From Lateolabrax maculatus (taxonomy: Eukaryota; Chordata; Actinopteri; Acropomatiformes; Lateolabracidae), in assembly GCA_031216445.1 (NCBI GenBank), contig CM062210.1:13527501-13591500 (forward strand): a DNA stretch of 64,000 nucleotides, in the 5' to 3' direction. Below are positions 46,801-59,960 of the stretch, piece after piece (position 1 is the first letter of the stretch; each line of letters begins with the position of its first letter). Below the pieces are notes generated by a model. The model was not told the origin of the DNA. It made no database searches and worked only from the letters and a program-made list of their open reading frames with translations. The position numbers and the translations under genes are program-made.

Positions 46801-47089
46801 CTTGTTTTGGATGATTTAAAACACTATATTAACTGTCCGCATGAGGTTTCTTTGTAATTCTTCTCTTAAAAGAAATCATTGCCTCTGATAGTGGTTTAGC
46901 AACTTGTATATACATATATACATATGCATGTATATAATTACTCCTATAGGGCTTTTGGAGACAAATGCTCCCCATTCCCCATTTTGATAATTCACAAAAG
47001 TTTAAAAAGAATACAAGACAAACGTGTGATATATCTAACTGATTTCAGCGTGGAATCGATGCCTCTTGTTTACACAATTATGCAAAATT

Positions 47090-47240
47090 ATAGCCTTTCT
47101 TGACCATTCGTTGAGCCCCTCCCCTGTCGCTTTTTAGAAAAATGTTACCCTTTTTTTCCCTTTGTCCCAGCTGACACAATTAAGGGCCACGGCTCTGAAT
47201 AACAAAACAAGGGCCCCTCCTCGCAAGGTAGCCTTAGGTT
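47090..47240. promoter_or_regulatory. Candidate conserved non-coding element
   Basis: Unique sequence containing CACAATTAAGGGCCACGG and AACAAAACAAGGGCC. It stands out from AT-rich surroundings. Low-confidence visual call. Confidence 0.25.
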
Positions 47241-49364
47241 GTGTTTACACTCCAGGACATCAAAGGCATTGCTGAATTTTTCCAAGCCCCTCCTGCTCAG
47301 GTAGTAATCCCAAAGTATAATCTCTTTAAAAACTGTAAAACCCATTAGAGTGACACCATCTAAATCCTCACAGAAAAAGAGAGAGCAGGAGAGGGAGTAA
47401 GAAAGTGAACTTTGTGGGCCTCTAAATTGTGACAGATGCCTATCAAGGGGATTTATACATGTGGCAAGGAAAAGGAAAGATTGCATGTTTACTCTCAAAA
47501 TTTCCTGGGATATGTTTGCAATAATTGGCTAGATGGATGGTTGAGCAAACACACTATAGGTGGTTTAAACAACATAATGTGCGTTTACAGAAGATATATA
47601 ATGGTGTTAATTTGGCCTAACAGACTCTAAAACAACAGCCAAGCCAGTAAAACAAACAAATCTCTAGCTGCCCTGCCTTTAGGGGGATTCAAAACATAAT
47701 CAAAGTCAAATAAATATTGTAAAACACCATCCTTTGCATTTGGGCAAGAAGTAACTGCTAGTGCTACTTTAATATGATCTTATTAGTTCAATGTTTATCT
47801 TTGCTATCTTATAACATTCCAGTAACCAGTTATTACAATTGTGCTGAATTACATGTCTGAATAGTTCCTGTCCATAACATTTCCTGAGGGAAAAAAAAAA
47901 ATCATTGCGCTTATACAGTCACAGACTACATTTACATGTTGGCTTGGCCTCGGGTCACAGGCAGATTATGGGCCAAAGAGGTCAGCAGTTTGCACATGGT
48001 GGCGTGGAGGTAACACCCAGCCACTGGTTTCTTGTCTTTCTCCCTCCTGCCTCTTGTTATGTGCCTCTTTTTTCCCTTTCCTCTCTCCTCCACTCACTTC
48101 TTTTTACTTTTTCTCTCCTTCTCCGGTATTTTATCCCTTTTCCTCTTCTCCTTCTCACGCACACATGCACTCAACTTCACCTTTACCACACATTCCCTCT
48201 CGATTACACCACACACAAATAGGCAGTACACACACTTACACGCAGACACACACACAGACAGGCACAGACACTGTCCAATCATCCACTCCACATGCAGTGA
48301 GCAACTTTCTAAAAGCCATAAATCCTGGGGTGAAGAAATATTCCATTTCTACGGCCCCTTGCTGTGTACCGTCCCCTGGCTCGGGCTTTGCCATGCCATA
48401 TCACAATCAATTCCATAAGCTAAACTGGGGTGTAAGGTGCTGTATGAAGGTCAGACAACCCACTTTGACTGCCGTCTGAGCGTGAAGCACTTTACCCTCC
48501 ACACCATGTCCAAACTAGCTGCCAAGCGAAACCTTAATATACCACCTTCCAGCACTGTAACTCTCCTCTATAGGGTTCACCCAGCACAGGCCTTCGAGTG
48601 CCAGATACTGAAAGCAGACATTCTGTGCGTTTACGTATTGATTTTTATTTTGTGTATCATTAAATTTGACCTTTTTAATGCCAAACAATTACAGGATCCA
48701 GCAGAATTTTATTCATCAGGGTGAAAGCACCTTACACCAAAGCGGACTAATGAAATTATTTTAGGTGGGTTAGCAGCTGCTTAAGGCAGGGTGACCCACC
48801 CCATTTATTCAGTCATAAGGGAAACTCTGGGATACATTATTGCCTTTAGATGAGGAATTAATTTACAAAAGACATTGTTGAATAATAGATGACTGGATAA
48901 AATGTGGAGAGAAAATTAAATTTTATTGCAGGTTTTCAAACTTTTTATGTCGCCGTGGTCAAGAGGGAAAACTCCACAGATCAGAAGTGTGCAATTTTGA
49001 CCAGCTGACCAGGTCACCATTGGCCTTATACTGTATATGTGTTTTTTTTCTCGATATTCATCATCTGTCTTTATTATCCCTCCTCATTTTGCTGTATTAA
49101 GACTCTATATCTCTTATTTATCTCTCCCTCTGTTTTTCCTCCTCTTTTTTTGCTCTTTTCCTTTTGACCCTCAACCTCTCTGCCTATCTCTTCCACCTAC
49201 CTGTCTCAATCTCTTTCCTACTATGTCCCAGCCAGGTTAACCTGCAAAGCACAACTGCATGTTCCTGATTAAACCGGGCCACAGAGAAAGAGACAGGGAT
49301 AATTTTATTTAATGAGCGAGACGAACGCAAAGGTGTTCTCGTAAATCATCACATGGTTTACAAA
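47241..49364. other. Intergenic stretch, no gene seen
   Basis: Pyrimidine-rich 48030-48150 and CA-rich 48160-48270 explain most apparent ORFs. The frame 48437-48724 has no recognisable domain. Confidence 0.55.
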
Positions 49365-49460
49365 CTCAATAAGTAAGGGCTTCCTGCCTCAGCCAGCAGG
49401 CCAGCGCACACCTAAATTATTAACGAAGCTGGGGGCCCCCAGAGGCACAACTTTGATGGT
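49365..49460. promoter_or_regulatory. Small candidate element with AP-2 type site and a GC palindrome
   Basis: GCCAGCAGGC at 49392-49401 fits GCCN4GGC. CTGGGGGCCCCCAG at 49429-49442 is a perfect 14-base palindrome. AAATTATTAACG lies between them. Confidence 0.3.
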
Positions 49461-52400
49461 GTTATAAACAGGGGAGAGGACAAGGTGCCTTCTCAGCAAA
49501 AGATTACAGGACCTCCCACCTCCCCCCAAATCCCAGAACCCCATACTCTGCTCCTAATTACCCACCTTCAATGGAGAAAGGGAGAGATAGAGATGGGGGG
49601 GCATCTAAATAAACTTGACACATTCCTTCCCTCCATATTGCTTTATAAACTAATTGAGACTGTACAGTAGGATGTTGCTTTTGCATGCAAGTGGGCAATC
49701 CAAGTCAAACTCATACTAAGGAATGAAAATTGCATCTGCATTTTTTTTTTTTTTTTTACAGATATGTATTTATTTGTAAATTATGAATATGTTAATGATG
49801 AGTGTGTTCATGCAAATTTCAATCAGGCACCAAAGATGATCGCACCCAGTTCCTCTGCCCCCTCATAGGATAAATTTGTCTCTGGGCAATACTCCATTTT
49901 TAAATCCAAATTCATCAAGCTTTGATAATAGCTGATGCAGTGTTTCATTGGGTTAGGTCGGGGGAAAATGGTGGAAGAGGATAGGGAGAGAAGAGCTGTA
50001 GGTGTAGATAGGGAGGGGGGGACTGCTGGTCAGGAAAGCTAAGCAAGTTGAAGTAATGGAATAATGTGAGAGAAGCTTGCAGACTTTACTGTAGATGAGA
50101 GACAGTGATAAAAAGGAGAGACCATGGATGTAGAAAGTTAAAGAAAGAGGAAGGTGTTAAAAGAAACAGAAAGAGAAATCAAAAATTGGAAACCTTTGTT
50201 ATAATTAAAATCAACTTTCTTTTACACATGTTAAAACACCTGATGCAAACCTTGTTATCCAAAAAGGGGTTGTTTTTGTGGATCCGGATATTACACATAT
50301 CCCATCTAACACAGAGATGGACAAAAATGTGTGTAAAATGATGAAATAATCTTCTTGTATTACTCCTAAATATGGCTGCCATCTTTGTAGGCCCAGTTGC
50401 ACCACGCTGTTAGTAAACTCAAAAGCGAGAGGCAAAGTCTCTGGTGAGAACGAGATAAAGAGGTATGATTTCCCCAGTGCAAATATGCTCCAAATTAAAA
50501 ACCAAAAAGAGGTCCCCAGTGTCTTTGCTCTAAATCTGATAGCAAGTCAGATGAATTTGTCATTAAGCAGATAATAACTGTAGCGATTTCAATATGACTG
50601 TTGGCCGTAATAGGGGTCCCAAATAATGCTCATGTTTGAGTAAAAATCTATTTTTGTGTCACTTCTGCTCTGTTGATTAGTAAATCGAGAGTGACAGTAA
50701 AGACAGTGGAAAAAAAGCCGTAGTTGCAAATTAAATGTGAACATATTAGCATTACAGCATGTTGGTAGAGATAGTTTAGATACAGTACCTTGATCTGAAA
50801 CGTCATGGACTTTAGGCTCAAGGATCAAGCTGCACCAAAACCCATTAGGCTCCTCAGCTCATCTGTCTAGTTAGCTTTCCTGAATCAAGGTCTGTATTCA
50901 GCCTATTGCAGATTTTACAGGAAATCTCCTTTCAGTATAAATGTACCATACATTTGGTGGTCTGTTGGAAAAATAACCAACGGAGATAAATGATTCAGAC
51001 TCAAAGTAAATCACAGCACTTGATAACATAATAACTTGACACAGAACATTGTTGATTCATTAGTGTAAACGGATCCAAGGGTGGAATTTACCTTAAAGGC
51101 AGCAAAGCATCAATCACACTGAAACAGAATCAGATTTCATTGTGCGTTTCATTTTAAAAACTGTACAGAAGTGCTAAATATAAGAACACTTGTGGCACAC
51201 CCAGAAAACAGGTTTGTTTTCAGTAGAAATAATTAAAAAAAATAAAACAATTCAGCACATTTGATAATGTTAATGACTCATATTTTCACTCCTCTTCTGT
51301 CCCTTATACTGTTCTGCTATGTCTCCTTTTCAGTGTTCTCTTACACGTGAGTACAAACTGGTGAGCGTTGGGATGTGAAAACAGAAACACAACATGCATG
51401 CACCCAAATAAAAGTGAACAAACATGAGAGGCCGTATGTCAAAATGGCTTAGACACGTGTTGAAAACAGAACTGGTCGATCTCACTCTCTGACGTGACAT
51501 TTCAAGTCCAGAAATGAGGAAATTTGGTTCAAACTCAAACGCCATTTTCTCTTTCTGCAGCCTCCATCTGTGGGAGTCTGGGGCGGCAATCGTTGCTCGA
51601 CACAGAGCCATCTGTGAGGGGGATTCAACCACGCACCGAGCCTTCGCAAAACGCATAGAGCGTGCTTTCATACGTTTCCCATCACACTCAAGCAGAAAAT
51701 TGAGAAAATAGTGTCAAAGACAAGGGAGCTTCCCAACCTCTGGTCTTGAACTGTGGCCGAGTAGGGGTGGCAGCGTTGAGGAGTCATGGTCATACACACG
51801 GCCTGATCGCTGCATCGCTCTGGAACGCCAAAAAAGCACAGACGCCCTAAGGGGGTTTGGTGGCATACGAAAGTCCCTCTGTTCTCCCCTCTCCTTTCTT
51901 CTTGAAAATAAGCGTGCTCTTGCATAATGGCATCAGATCAGATGACTGTCAGTGAAGTAAACATCTCACTCGCTTTTGTACTTTGCGTGTTGCCCCTTTT
52001 TCATGCTTTTACACTTTTCTGATTTTCTCAGGCCAAACTGTATTAGCTCCATCCCCTCCTGTGGTTATGTGCTTTAATCATGATTGAACAATTGTGCTTT
52101 GTGTGTGTATGTGCAGATGAATTTGTTTTTTCACATTTGGGGTGTATGTGTGTCTATGTGAGTTTTTTACCTCACATAATAGAATGTTCTACTTTTATCA
52201 CTAGTGGTTACAATGATGAATGAATGAATTGTCAATGACAGATAATGTGAGATAACTTGAGAAAAACTGAGGGACTAAAACATGCTCAGAAGCACAGTTG
52301 TCATGCATCATTAACACTCGTCCTGTTTGCTCGGGTGCACGTTACAGAAGTTATGATTAACCCAAAGACGTGTATCCTCAAATCGAGACATACTATCCCA

Positions 52401-54160
52401 CTACAATAAGTCATCTGTTGAATTCCAAAATGAGGCTGATGACACAGATGCTAAAGTATGCACTCTGAGAGGGAAGTGATGTCACCGCTGCCTACTAAAA
52501 CTGTATCTGTTCAAATCAAATTAGATCGACGGCGCCCTGGCACATTCAATTACCCGAAATACCACCAAAGACGCTGCCATGATTTGACATCTGCAAGAAT
52601 AAATGGAGTGCTAACAAAGTCTCTTACACTGAGAGCGAGTCGGGCAAGTAGACTTCCTGTCTGAACGGAGCTGCAGACGGTTTTTCTTCATCATCGTCTG
52701 GCCCTGAACAACTGTACATGCCATGGATATGATGATATCCCTTTAAAAAACTCGGAATGAAAAATCTGTTTCCTGTGTTTGCTTGTCTGTGCATGAGAGC
52801 GACAACGCAGTTCACTTTGAAGGAAAGGAATTAAACAACATTTTTACACAATGACAAGGTACATTTTTCTCATAAATTCTATACTTATTGTCCAAAGCCA
52901 GTACAGGCAATAAAGGCTGAGACACTGACATTGATTGAATAGATAAATATCTCTTCTTGTTCTACTTAACAAATCCACAAAAAGCCAATGACATCCGACA
53001 GATAAGTCAAATTCCTCCCTCGATCATCTCTATTGGTTGATGCATTGATCAGTTGTTGTCATTGTGGCTGACTTAACTTCCAAGCAGTGACACTGTGCAC
53101 CTTGGACAGGGTTAGGCGTGGGGGCTGCACAGCCATAATTAGCTTGCCATCCAGGGGAAAGTTAATATTTCTCATGTTGAAGTGAAGCTTATTGGTTTCC
53201 TGGACAGGCTGTAATGGATAACCCAATGAGGCCAGCGTGCACCGCACACACACACACACACGCACATGCAAACAGCAGCACACAAATGAAAACACAAACA
53301 CATACGTCCAGTCCCCGGGAGGCCTACAGTCAGACAGACAGTGACACACAAATCTATCCCCATTCCCTTCATGACAGACCTGATCAATACTCATCAGTGA
53401 CCTTGTCCACTTGGCCGTCACTTAAACCAAAACTGTAAGACACAAATTCAACAAACGGCACATTTCTACACCCTTTGAATGTGTGTTTGGTATACAGTAC
53501 ACATATATATGTACATGAGTCTAAATACAGGAGTTGCATATGTGCCTTTTCAGGTCTAATGCATACATCTAAATTAAATAAAGTGTGTGCGCTTGTGTGT
53601 GTTTGCACATCACAAGTATTGCTAAATATGCATTTTTACAGTAAAACTAACAGGGTGTCAAAATACTGTGATCAATTGTTTGCCTGGGTCACTGATCAAT
53701 TGTCACATATGCCAATCAAAATCTAATTATTCATATTTTACAGTTATTGCACGGACTGTCAGGCACACACGATTCCATATGATTTACTTCAGATTGAGAC
53801 TGAAATAAAACATTTTTGAATTCATACTTACATGAAGGTTGGTAGTTATTCTACATGTATTGCCCATAATTTTGTTTCTTAATATCTGCCTTTGTGGTAA
53901 TTGAAATAAATTAATCAAATACAATATTTATGGAAAAACATTAATCAAGAAATAATCACAAATTCTGTTCAAAATAAAACATGTAGTTGATCTTTGAAAA
54001 GCTACAGGCGGCAGGGACCCAGGGAGCTAACAGTGGCACCACAACAATAACAAACAAATGTTTGCTGATAAATAAAACATATTCAATCAAAGCATAAATG
54101 CTAATGAAAAGAGAACCTGCAATCACACGAGCTAAACGTGTGAGCTCTGGCACACACAAA
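49461..54160. other. Intergenic stretch, no gene seen
   Basis: T17 at 49741-49757, CA-rich 53240-53320, and otherwise unique AT-rich sequence. The patch 52450-52650 is complex with CpGs and might be regulatory. No ORF with coding character. Confidence 0.55.
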
Positions 54161-54164
54161 GTGT

Positions 54165-54290
54165 GAGAGAGAGGTGTTAATTGCTGTGCTAATTAGGTCC
54201 TGATTGCATTGCTCTTGTTTTGCACTTGCAGGTGATTAAAATTTCAACAGAGCACATTATTTGGCACTGTTAACAGGTGCCAAGCTCAGC
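54165..54290. promoter_or_regulatory. Candidate conserved non-coding element
   Basis: Dense homeodomain-type cores in unique sequence: GTTAATTGC, CTAATTAGG (TAATTA at 54190-54195) and GGTGATTAAAATTTC. Visual call. Confidence 0.33.
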
Positions 54291-54538
54291 ACACAACACA
54301 AACACAGAGACACACACATGGTCACACACATAGCCGCACTAACACAGTCACAAGCAAGTGCACGTGCACACACATACGGCCACAAATGTCACTGTAAAGG
54401 GCCATTATTAGCTCTGTTCCTTGTTTTCTGAGCTGCCAACTCCAAACAGCTAAATATGAAGTTATTTATCTGTTAATTTTGTGGGGAATCTGTCACAGTT
54501 ATAGCAGACATATGGATTTTAAGTGAAAACATATCTTT

Positions 54539-54589
54539 CCTACTACATCAAAGATGTAGTAGGGACAGCATATGCAGAAAGCATATGCA
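54539..54589. repeat. Perfect hairpin followed by a duplicated palindromic nonamer
   Basis: CCTACTACATC (54539-54549) and GATGTAGTAGG (54553-54563) are exact reverse complements around AAA. GCATATGCA then occurs twice, at 54568-54576 and 54581-54589. Confidence 0.9.
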
Positions 54590-55348
54590 AGAAATATTTT
54601 TTTTCATTTGCATTTTGTTCCTTAAAGATGGCTATACTATTCACACTGAATTTGTCCTAATTACTAGTATGTCCTCTTTTATCATTTAAGAAAGTTGTTC
54701 ATAGCCTTTATGCATGTCTTTCAATGATTTTACACTGGATCTGAATTTTTTTATGGCAGATTCAGCATGAAATGTGAACATTAAAAAAACAACAAAAACA
54801 AAAAATGCTTGTCATTCTTGCACTGTATATTACACCTATTTCCTACAATACGTCTAATACTGGTACAATTAAGCTGGTTTGTAAACTGAACTATGGTCAT
54901 GATGTCAGAAACTAAGAAACTAAGACAGAGGTTGTAAAAACATGGAATTTTTCTTTAACACATAACATCATTACTATAGTTCATAATATTTATAAATTTC
55001 AGTTTATATAGTGCTACATTTTCTCATGCAAATTTTTATTGAATCAAATAACCATAAACCAATTGACACTGGGTGAACCTGCGGCCTTTGGGGTCATTAA
55101 CAATAATCTAAAAAGGAAAAGAACACAAACTTGATTATTTTGTTGAGCTGCACGTCAGGCAACTGGGATCTACTGTACACTCTCACCACATCGGGCAGCA
55201 GGAGGTAGTTGATCAGCGACTGGCTGGCTGGCTGGTTGACAAGTCTGCAGAGGAACTGCTGTTGGGACTACCGTTGAAATGACAGCGAGCGGGGAGCGTG
55301 TGATGTGTTCTGTTCCAGAACAGTTGAGCGGCTGTCCCCATTGAAGCA

Positions 55349-55351
<3 letters not shown>

Positions 55352-55387
<36 letters not shown>
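55352..55387. repeat. (GT)n microsatellite
   Basis: Pure GT repeat of about 18 units. Confidence 0.96.
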
Positions 55388-55389
<2 letters not shown>

Positions 55390-56865
55390 ATATATTGACG
55401 CAGGGCCTGGGAAAATCTGCATCTGTTACTTGAGTGGGATTGCAGGGAGATCTGAGCTGTCAGAGTGACAGGCTAGTGTCTCCCTTATTGTCTGTGTGGT
55501 GTCATCCATCTATCTATCAATCTATGAACAGGTACACAGACACAGCAGTGTGAGCAGATAGACAGACAAGCTGTGAGGCGGACAGACAGATAAATATATG
55601 ACTTAATGAATGACATTTGTTTGCTCTAAAGGACTTGGCCTAAAGCAGCAACTTTCATCACTGGTGACAGAAGAGTTACTCACACAAGAAACCTACCAGG
55701 AGGCACAAATCCCGGACTTCAGAGGCATTTTGTTTTAGTCATCATACGTCAATGTATGCAACGTCCTCCATAACTCAACCTTAAGAATTAAACAATGTCA
55801 GAGCAACTCTAACAGAAAATCTCTGTGGCTTCTGATGCGGTGTGATTATTGCTGTTATGAATATTGATTATGATACAAACGAATACATAAGACAAACATT
55901 TAATTTCCAAACATCATGGAGCTGGAACAGGGACATAAAAATGTATGGATATGTAGCCCTAATTACTTAATGTGAAGCCTTTTATTGGGGAATCAATGAA
56001 GAAGACACAGCGTTAAGTATATGGAATTTACTCAGTTACACAACTGTATTATGCGGAGTAATGTGATGAGATCTCCTTTCCCATTGTAGCATAATACAAC
56101 TGCATTTTGTGTGTTAACAGATGAAGAAATTTGCTTTTTTTGGTGTGTGCAACACTAATTTAATGTAATACTTTAATTTAATGCACACTTGATCATTAGC
56201 TTGAGGCTAACAATACCCCTTTGGTTTTAATGAGCAGTGTGAGTAATAGTACAAACACTGGGTTTGTACAGAACCTTTTCCCCTTTAATTTGTGTACAGT
56301 ACAGTGTGATGCAAAATGTAATGACAAAGGCTAAATGCATACAAAGCCAATGGAAATGCACAAATGAACAGATTCAGAGTTATACTCCACTTAAACATGG
56401 CAAAAGATTGGTACACCAGAACGTTATAAGTCTTATGTCCTGTACTGCGCAATGAAAGATTTCCTGACATGTAAACAGAAGTATCCATACATGGATATAC
56501 AGTATATGCTAATGTACTGGCCAATTTTCAAGTATAACAAATACTGGATATTCTGAAATACACTGAGTATGAAAAGTAAAGTTAACAGTATGGGCTTCAT
56601 AAGACTCAATTCAAGGCAATTAAAGTCCTAATAAATTGCTCTACATCCAGCCGCTGTTATAGTTTCATAGTCCCATATTTATCCAACCAGCTCACTAAGC
56701 CATATGCTTATGGATGGATGGATTTCCCATCACTAGACCTTAACCCTCAGCCTCCTCAACTGCAATTTTATGCTACTGTCACCACCACCAAGTTGTATAG
56801 TAGTAGAAACCCCCCTATAGCCTATTGCAAAATAAATAGCCCCTAAGTTTCTCTGTCTCTCTCTC

Positions 56866-56953
56866 TCACACACACACACAAACACACACCCACACACACA
56901 GACACACACACACACACACACACACACACCCACACACACAGACACACACACAC
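56866..56953. repeat. Imperfect (CA)n microsatellite
   Basis: CA tracts with periodic CCCACA and CAGACA interruptions. Confidence 0.93.
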
Positions 56954-58351
56954 TGCCCGAGGTCCTAACCAGCTGCTTTGTCTTCCAGAGAGGCCACAGT
57001 ACTGGCCCGGGACACCTGTCATTCTCCCACGACAGTGACAGGGAGATGGAAAGAGAGAGAGAGGGGTTTGTGTTTTGTTTTGTCACCAAATGCTGTTCTA
57101 TTTCATGCCAATAAAGAACTGAACAGAACTGAACTGAAGTGTACATTTATGCAGTTAATACAAACAAGTAGGAGTTGGGCCATATATGTAGGCTACAGTG
57201 GTAACATTCATGCTACTTATTATGAATAAACATCAGTATTTTTCTAAAATGCTATTGAATTAAACTAATCCCTTTTAAATATTGCTTACAACATTAATGA
57301 TAACATTTTTCATTGCAGAAATAACCGAACCAAGCCAAGAGTACTAGGCCATGTTTTGGGCTGTCTGAGGCTCAGTAAAGGTTCACAACAGTAGAAAAAT
57401 CACACTACGAAATGTGGTATTTCACATTTTTTTAAGAACTTGGCAGCTGGTTTTACAGATAGAAATGCGATTTACGTATTTGCATCTGTGAAATACTGAA
57501 GATGCAACAAACTTTCAGTTTTTTCGTTCGATATACAAGTCAATATCCACAAGAACAAAAGCAATTTCCAAAGGCTTACACCTAAACTTCAAATGGTGAG
57601 TGCATCTTTTTTTTTTTTTTATTAACAAAATAAAAAAACATGACTTCACACAGTATCTAAGCAGAATATGCTACGACTAAGCAGACTACCCACATGGCTT
57701 TTAGAAGAAATATTATTATTTATTTTACACAAAGCAACATGTGGGCAGAAAAAATAAATTTTTGTTTCCAAATAAAACACTGTGATGCAGTTACTTTCTG
57801 TCTCTCCATGGTCATTAAATGTCTGTGCATTGCTTGCTTCACTCAAAGAAATGAAAGAAGCAAAGAGAAATAGCTGCCCTATTTTTGCCCCAGAAACTTT
57901 TAACTGCTGATAAAGATCAATGGCACTGCTGATGATATAAATTCTGAGCTGCTAGTTTGTATTGATTTGGCTGTAATGCTTTTGGCTCTCAGGATGGCAG
58001 ATGGAACCAGCAAAGAACTTCAGCAAAGAAAAAAAGAGTAAAAAAAAGATTAATGTTGTAGACCTACTCATCTATAGTTTTGATAAAGAATTCTTCAAGC
58101 CAAATATACATGGCTGTAGGAAATATAGGCTTCAGAGGTGTCTGACCCTTTCTAATAAAAGAAATGATAAGATTCCTTGTACACAACATTATCTGAATGT
58201 TAGGAACCCTGAAACTGGGGTTTGTGCTTAGATGGTTGAATATTTTCACCTGCAGTTTGTCGTGAATTTCAGCCACAAATATCTACAGGTAGGGGTACAT
58301 TTGTAGTGCAAATAAAATATTTTTCTTTTTCTTTCACTCCCCTTGTGTCTC

Positions 58352-58430
58352 TAAGTAAGTAAGTCATGTTTAGCCAAGGTATTTGTATAAGTATTAGTAA
58401 GTATTAGTACAAGTATAAGTAAGTATTTTA
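58352..58430. repeat. TAAG/TAAGTATTAG tandem repeat
   Basis: Several copies of TAAGTA and TAAGTATTAG, an imperfect short tandem array just before the hAT-like element. Confidence 0.75.
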
Positions 58431-58505
58431 AGGAAACACAAAGCTGACAAAATTAACCATATCTCCATGTTCTGACATACACATGTAAGACTTTGCATTG
58501 GTATA

Positions 58506-58783
58506 TAGGGATGCACCAATCTGATACGCTGGATCAGTATTGGAGCTGATAATACTGACCTTTTAAAGTAGTATTGTATATTAACCATGATAAGACTGAC
58601 CCTGATTAAATGCAATTTCTTTGTCAATGTAAAATGTAATGCTTCCACAGTCGGTTACATTCATTCACTGTGGAAGTAACCGCAATCCTGTTACTTCAGA
58701 TAAAAATTGGTATTGGGAGATACTATGAGTGGCGCTATCAGGATCAGTATCGGGTGAGAAAAAATTGAATTATTGGATCCCTA
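58506..58783. mobile_element. Decayed hAT-like MITE
   Basis: The left end TAGGGATGCACCAATCTGAT is the typical start of fish hAT-family elements, and the right end reads ATTGGATCCCTA, its diverged inverted copy. Flanking 8-mers TTGGTATA (58498-58505) and CTGGTGTG (58784-58791) agree at 5 of 8 positions, and the other 3 are transitions, as expected of an old 8-bp hAT target duplication. Internal GATCAGTATTGG (left) and GATCAGTATCGG (right) and a CTTCCACAGT / ACTGTGGAAG hairpin are further element structure. There is no transposase ORF. Confidence 0.8.
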
Positions 58784-58791
58784 CTGGTGTG

Positions 58792-59615
58792 TGGATGTAT
58801 CTCTGGCCCATCAACTTTACAGTGACAAATTCCCCTATGTCCTTCTGCACCACCTGGCCTCTTCCTGGTGTGTCTTCCTCCTTCCTCCAGCGAACCTGCA
58901 CTGGACACTCGAGAAGACTGGGAGGGTTGTAGGACACAATCAAAATGTGTAGGGAGGGTTGTAATAGCTAAAAGGAGTTTTGGTCCCACGTGTCTCAAAA
59001 GGCCAAACACACAAGTGTCAGAAATGTATTATCTCAGGATAAACCCCTTGGGATGTATCAACTCCTTTTCAAGAAGGTCCCAAAAAGCAATGGGAAAGGA
59101 CTGGACTGGCGTCCCCCTAGCACTATTTGTGTTTATCATTGTGTAGTTTGGGAACATTACGCCCCCACACACTTACACAGACACAAACTGTAACACCCCA
59201 ACCATGTGTCAATATTACTAGAGTTGTAGTTTTGAATTAGCAGGTAATAGGAACTTGGTAAAAAATGGTACACTATAGCATTGTCTAATTATGACTCGTT
59301 GGCAGAACACGGGGCTTTTATCTGCAATCGGATAAGTTAATTGGCAGCAATTACTCAATAATTTACTCACAATGTAGATGTAGAAATTGTAGAACAGGGC
59401 CTGCACCTGGATATGCTCAAGAGTTGAGGATGTCAACTTCCCAGCACGCACACACACCTGAAAACACGCCTAAGCAGTCAACACTGAGGTAATCGTCACC
59501 GTCACAACCCCCTCCCTCCGCCTCTCTTGTCTCCTGTTCGACATCTATAACTCATCCAGTCATTATCCAGCATTTGATATTCACTCTCTTCTATTCGATG
59601 TAACAGGTTGAGTTT
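58792..59615. other. Intergenic stretch, no gene seen
   Basis: Unique sequence, no microsatellite of note, no recognisable coding content. Confidence 0.55.
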
Positions 59616-59619
59616 CCCC

Positions 59620-59960
59620 TAATTGGGGCTGAATAATACCAAGGCGATTTACGAGCGCTTTTCCACCCTGTGTCGCCGCCGCTGCTGCACAGATTCTGGT
59701 TTCATCCCGCCAGTGGTTTTTGAAAGTATCATTTCTCTTGACTGCAAAAGGCCCCTGTTGAGTTGTCAGGCTCATTGCTCAAGGTGCGCCCTGGGTTTCA
59801 GGAGGGCCCGTGCTGACACATTCATAAATATGACACCTTGTTTTGTCCTTCTGGCGTCTTTTTGGTTGGCGATGGCCTTTGAATTGGAAACAGGTAAGCT
59901 AATAGGGCTGCGTCTGATGCATGGGAACCGTGGGCTTTGGGAGAAGGCAGGGTGGCCCCA
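59620..59960 (+). other. Complex block with a possible signal-peptide first exon
   Basis: Unique, GC-richer block. ATG at 59830 (A at -3) encodes MTPCFVLLASFWLAMAFELE-T, a hydrophobic signal-peptide-like stretch with a small-residue cleavage zone. It runs directly into a perfect CAG|GTAAGC donor at 59893/59894, leaving the frame in phase 1, as is usual for signal-peptide exons. I do not recognise the protein and see no partner exon downstream, though it could lie beyond 64000. The alternative is a conserved non-coding element whose short open frame is accidental. Confidence 0.3.

Larger units (their letters stand above)
54590..58350. other. Intergenic stretch, no gene seen
   Basis: (GT)n at 55352-55387, CA repeats at about 56866-56953, T12 at about 57609-57620. 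CCAATAAAG plus GAACT-type repeats at 57108-57138 resemble a retroposon tail. No coding signal. Confidence 0.55.

Noticed and set aside
48032..48479. Overlapping ORFs of 105-141 residues
   Set aside because: Produced by pyrimidine-rich and CA-rich simple sequence.
56733..57146. 137-residue minus-strand frame
   Set aside because: Its central part is VCVCV repeats from the (CA)n microsatellite.
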